DNA from: G001797105 sp964528155
Lineage (GTDB): Bacteria > Chloroflexota > Anaerolineae > Anaerolineales > E44-bin32
Assembly: GCA_964528155.1 (NCBI GenBank)
Contig: CAZGRL010000094.1
Coordinates: 1 to 13,930, forward strand
Direction of reading: 5' to 3'
Length of the DNA: 13,930 nucleotides
Both the position numbers and the translations under genes were made by a program. Positions 12,812-13,930 of the stretch are shown here, in pieces (the stretch's first letter is position 1; each line of letters opens with the position of its first letter). The notes below the pieces were generated by a model that ran no database searches, had not been told where the DNA came from, and saw only the letters and a list, made by a program, of their open reading frames with translations.

Positions 12812-13930
12812 ATGAAGAGGGCAATTGCCTTTGTGGTGATCATGCTCATGGGAAGCCTGGCATGCAGCCTATCTCTCCCTGATTCTCTTGGAGAGAAAGA
12901 AGCTACCCCAATTGCTCTCTCTGCGAGTGTCATGCCTCAGGGACCGAGCGCGCCGACCTTGGCCAATGGTGACCTGGGGACTCCCTCCCAGGGTGGGATA
13001 GGAGCTCCGACCGCAGGTGCTGCAGAGCCGGAGCTAGGACTTCGCGCTTGGGTCGGCGGTCGCAGGGAGACAGGTATGGGAACGGACCTCTTGCAGCTTG
13101 TCGTTGGGGCAGAGAATCTGTCCCAAGACTGGTGGAGTTACGAAGTTTCCAATGCCGACACGTTTGGGCAGCATCTTGGCGTGTGCATGTGGAGCGTAGA
13201 ACCTCCGGTGCTAATGACCAGTGAGGGCTACCTTTACCAGGCAACAAATGCGCCATGTGGCCATATGTCCTACGGTGCACTGCCGCCGGGGGTTCTCGTT
13301 TTCGGCTACAGGGATACTCTCGGGCTTGGCGAAGAAGGGGTCCTAAATGTCTTCACCTTTGAAATTCCACAAGATGCTCATCCAAAGTCCGTCTCTGCGC
13401 GATATAGGAGCGCGGACAGCCTGCTCTTGACCCTGGTCCCGTCTTATGGGCCAAGGGAAGCAACCGGCGACGTTGAGGGAGACCTCGCGCAACTTTCGCC
13501 CAGCGACCTCTTCGACCAGGAGCTGGGGCAAGCGTATGAAGTTGGGGAGGAGATCCCGCTGGGGGAATATGCCCTAGTTAGGGTTGGGGCCACCAATGAT
13601 GACGGGGATGTTGACATCTCCCTGGCATTGACCAACCTTCACGATGGGTACTCCCTCAGCGTAGGAGCCTTTGATCTCTACACCAGCATCTACGCGGCGG
13701 GTGTTCTTTGTTGCAGGACGCTTCTGAGCGGTTACAGCACCATTGACTCGAATCCTCCAAGTGGGACTCTAGAGATCAAAGTGGCTCCTAGGCAGACCAG
13801 AGAGATTCACGCCCGGTTTTCGAATCCAGACGCGATCCCAGCAACGGGGCTGCGGTTGCTTCTCGAGTTGAGAATCGCCTGGGATAGCTTGGCCCACGAG
13901 AAGGAGACGCACTTCGCGCTGGTGGAAGTG
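12812..13930 (+). CDS. Lipoprotein with tandem beta-rich domains, 3' end outside the window
   Basis: The frame is open from ATG 12812 to the last base (373 codons without a stop), so the gene is partial at the window edge. GGAGG at 12802-12806 lies five bases before the start. The signal RAIAFVVIMLMGSLAC ends at lipobox C18, followed by a Pro/Thr/Gly linker (about 25-75). Residues about 78-220 (TDLLQLVVGAENLSQDWWSY, LMTSEGYLYQ, LPPGVLVFGYRDT, LNVFTFEIPQDA) and about 240-370 (GEYALVRVGATNDDGDVDIS, LEIKVAPRQTREIHARF) look like two beta-rich Ig/DUF4352-like domains. The same order of elements occurs in the split lipoprotein at 7732-8820, so the two are likely distant paralogues. TATAAT at 12741-12746 may be its -10 box, but no good -35 is present. 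It should be exported and membrane-anchored; the role is unknown. Confidence 0.85.
   Translation, partial: MKRAIAFVVIMLMGSLACSLSLPDSLGEKEATPIALSASVMPQGPSAPTLANGDLGTPSQGGIGAPTAGAAEPELGLRAWVGGRRETGMGTDLLQLVVGAENLSQDWWSYEVSNADTFGQHLGVCMWSVEPPVLMTSEGYLYQATNAPCGHMSYGALPPGVLVFGYRDTLGLGEEGVLNVFTFEIPQDAHPKSVSARYRSADSLLLTLVPSYGPREATGDVEGDLAQLSPSDLFDQELGQAYEVGEEIPLGEYALVRVGATNDDGDVDISLALTNLHDGYSLSVGAFDLYTSIYAAGVLCCRTLLSGYSTIDSNPPSGTLEIKVAPRQTREIHARFSNPDAIPATGLRLLLELRIAWDSLAHEKETHFALVEV

Overview
The window reads as a gene-sparse accessory region of a bacterial genome of roughly 55-60 % GC. Three predicted lipoproteins with the signal pattern (S/L)-(L/S)-(A/S)-C followed by long Ser/Thr/Pro linkers, and a TolB-like propeller lipoprotein, are reminiscent of Chloroflexota (Anaerolineae-type) genomes. 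That placement is inference, not proof.

Left part (1-7020): three two-gene modules laid out as antitoxin then toxin with overlapping reading frames: ribbon-helix-helix (RHH) + PIN (422-1094), Phd/YefM + PIN (5036-5655), and, on the minus strand, RHH + Fic (6946-5991). Between the first two lie a large protein of the 'TOTE conflict system' type, an archaeo-eukaryotic primase joined to an XPB-like superfamily-2 helicase (1332-3920), and a small conserved protein of unknown function (4404-4817).

Middle (7020-9420): mostly decayed. It holds two broken IS3-family transposase remnants (orfB-like near 7301-7423, orfA at 9023-9235) and a two-domain lipoprotein gene split by an in-frame amber codon (7732-8820).

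Right part (9420-13930): about 0.7 kb with no convincing gene, a minus-strand lipoprotein with a six-repeat TolB/PD40 propeller (11887-10118), a possible HEAT-repeat remnant (12219-12536), and a third lipoprotein that runs off the end of the window (12812 onward).

The most notable structure is not a gene. Five 28-bp imperfect palindromes (47-74, 5755-5782, 7195-7222, 7673-7700, 9383-9410), all in the same orientation, have 11-bp arms around a variable 6-bp centre. This is the architecture of XerCD/dif or plasmid pdif recombination sites. They lie between genes and cut the left two thirds of the window into blocks: (vapBC, primase-helicase, unknown protein, phd-PIN), (RHH-Fic), (IS remnant), (lipoprotein plus IS remnant). 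My working model is a row of modules gained or lost by site-specific recombination, in which the toxin-antitoxin pairs stabilise the blocks and the primase-helicase is the defence or conflict cargo. No recombinase gene is complete in the window, so the model rests on site architecture and gene content only.
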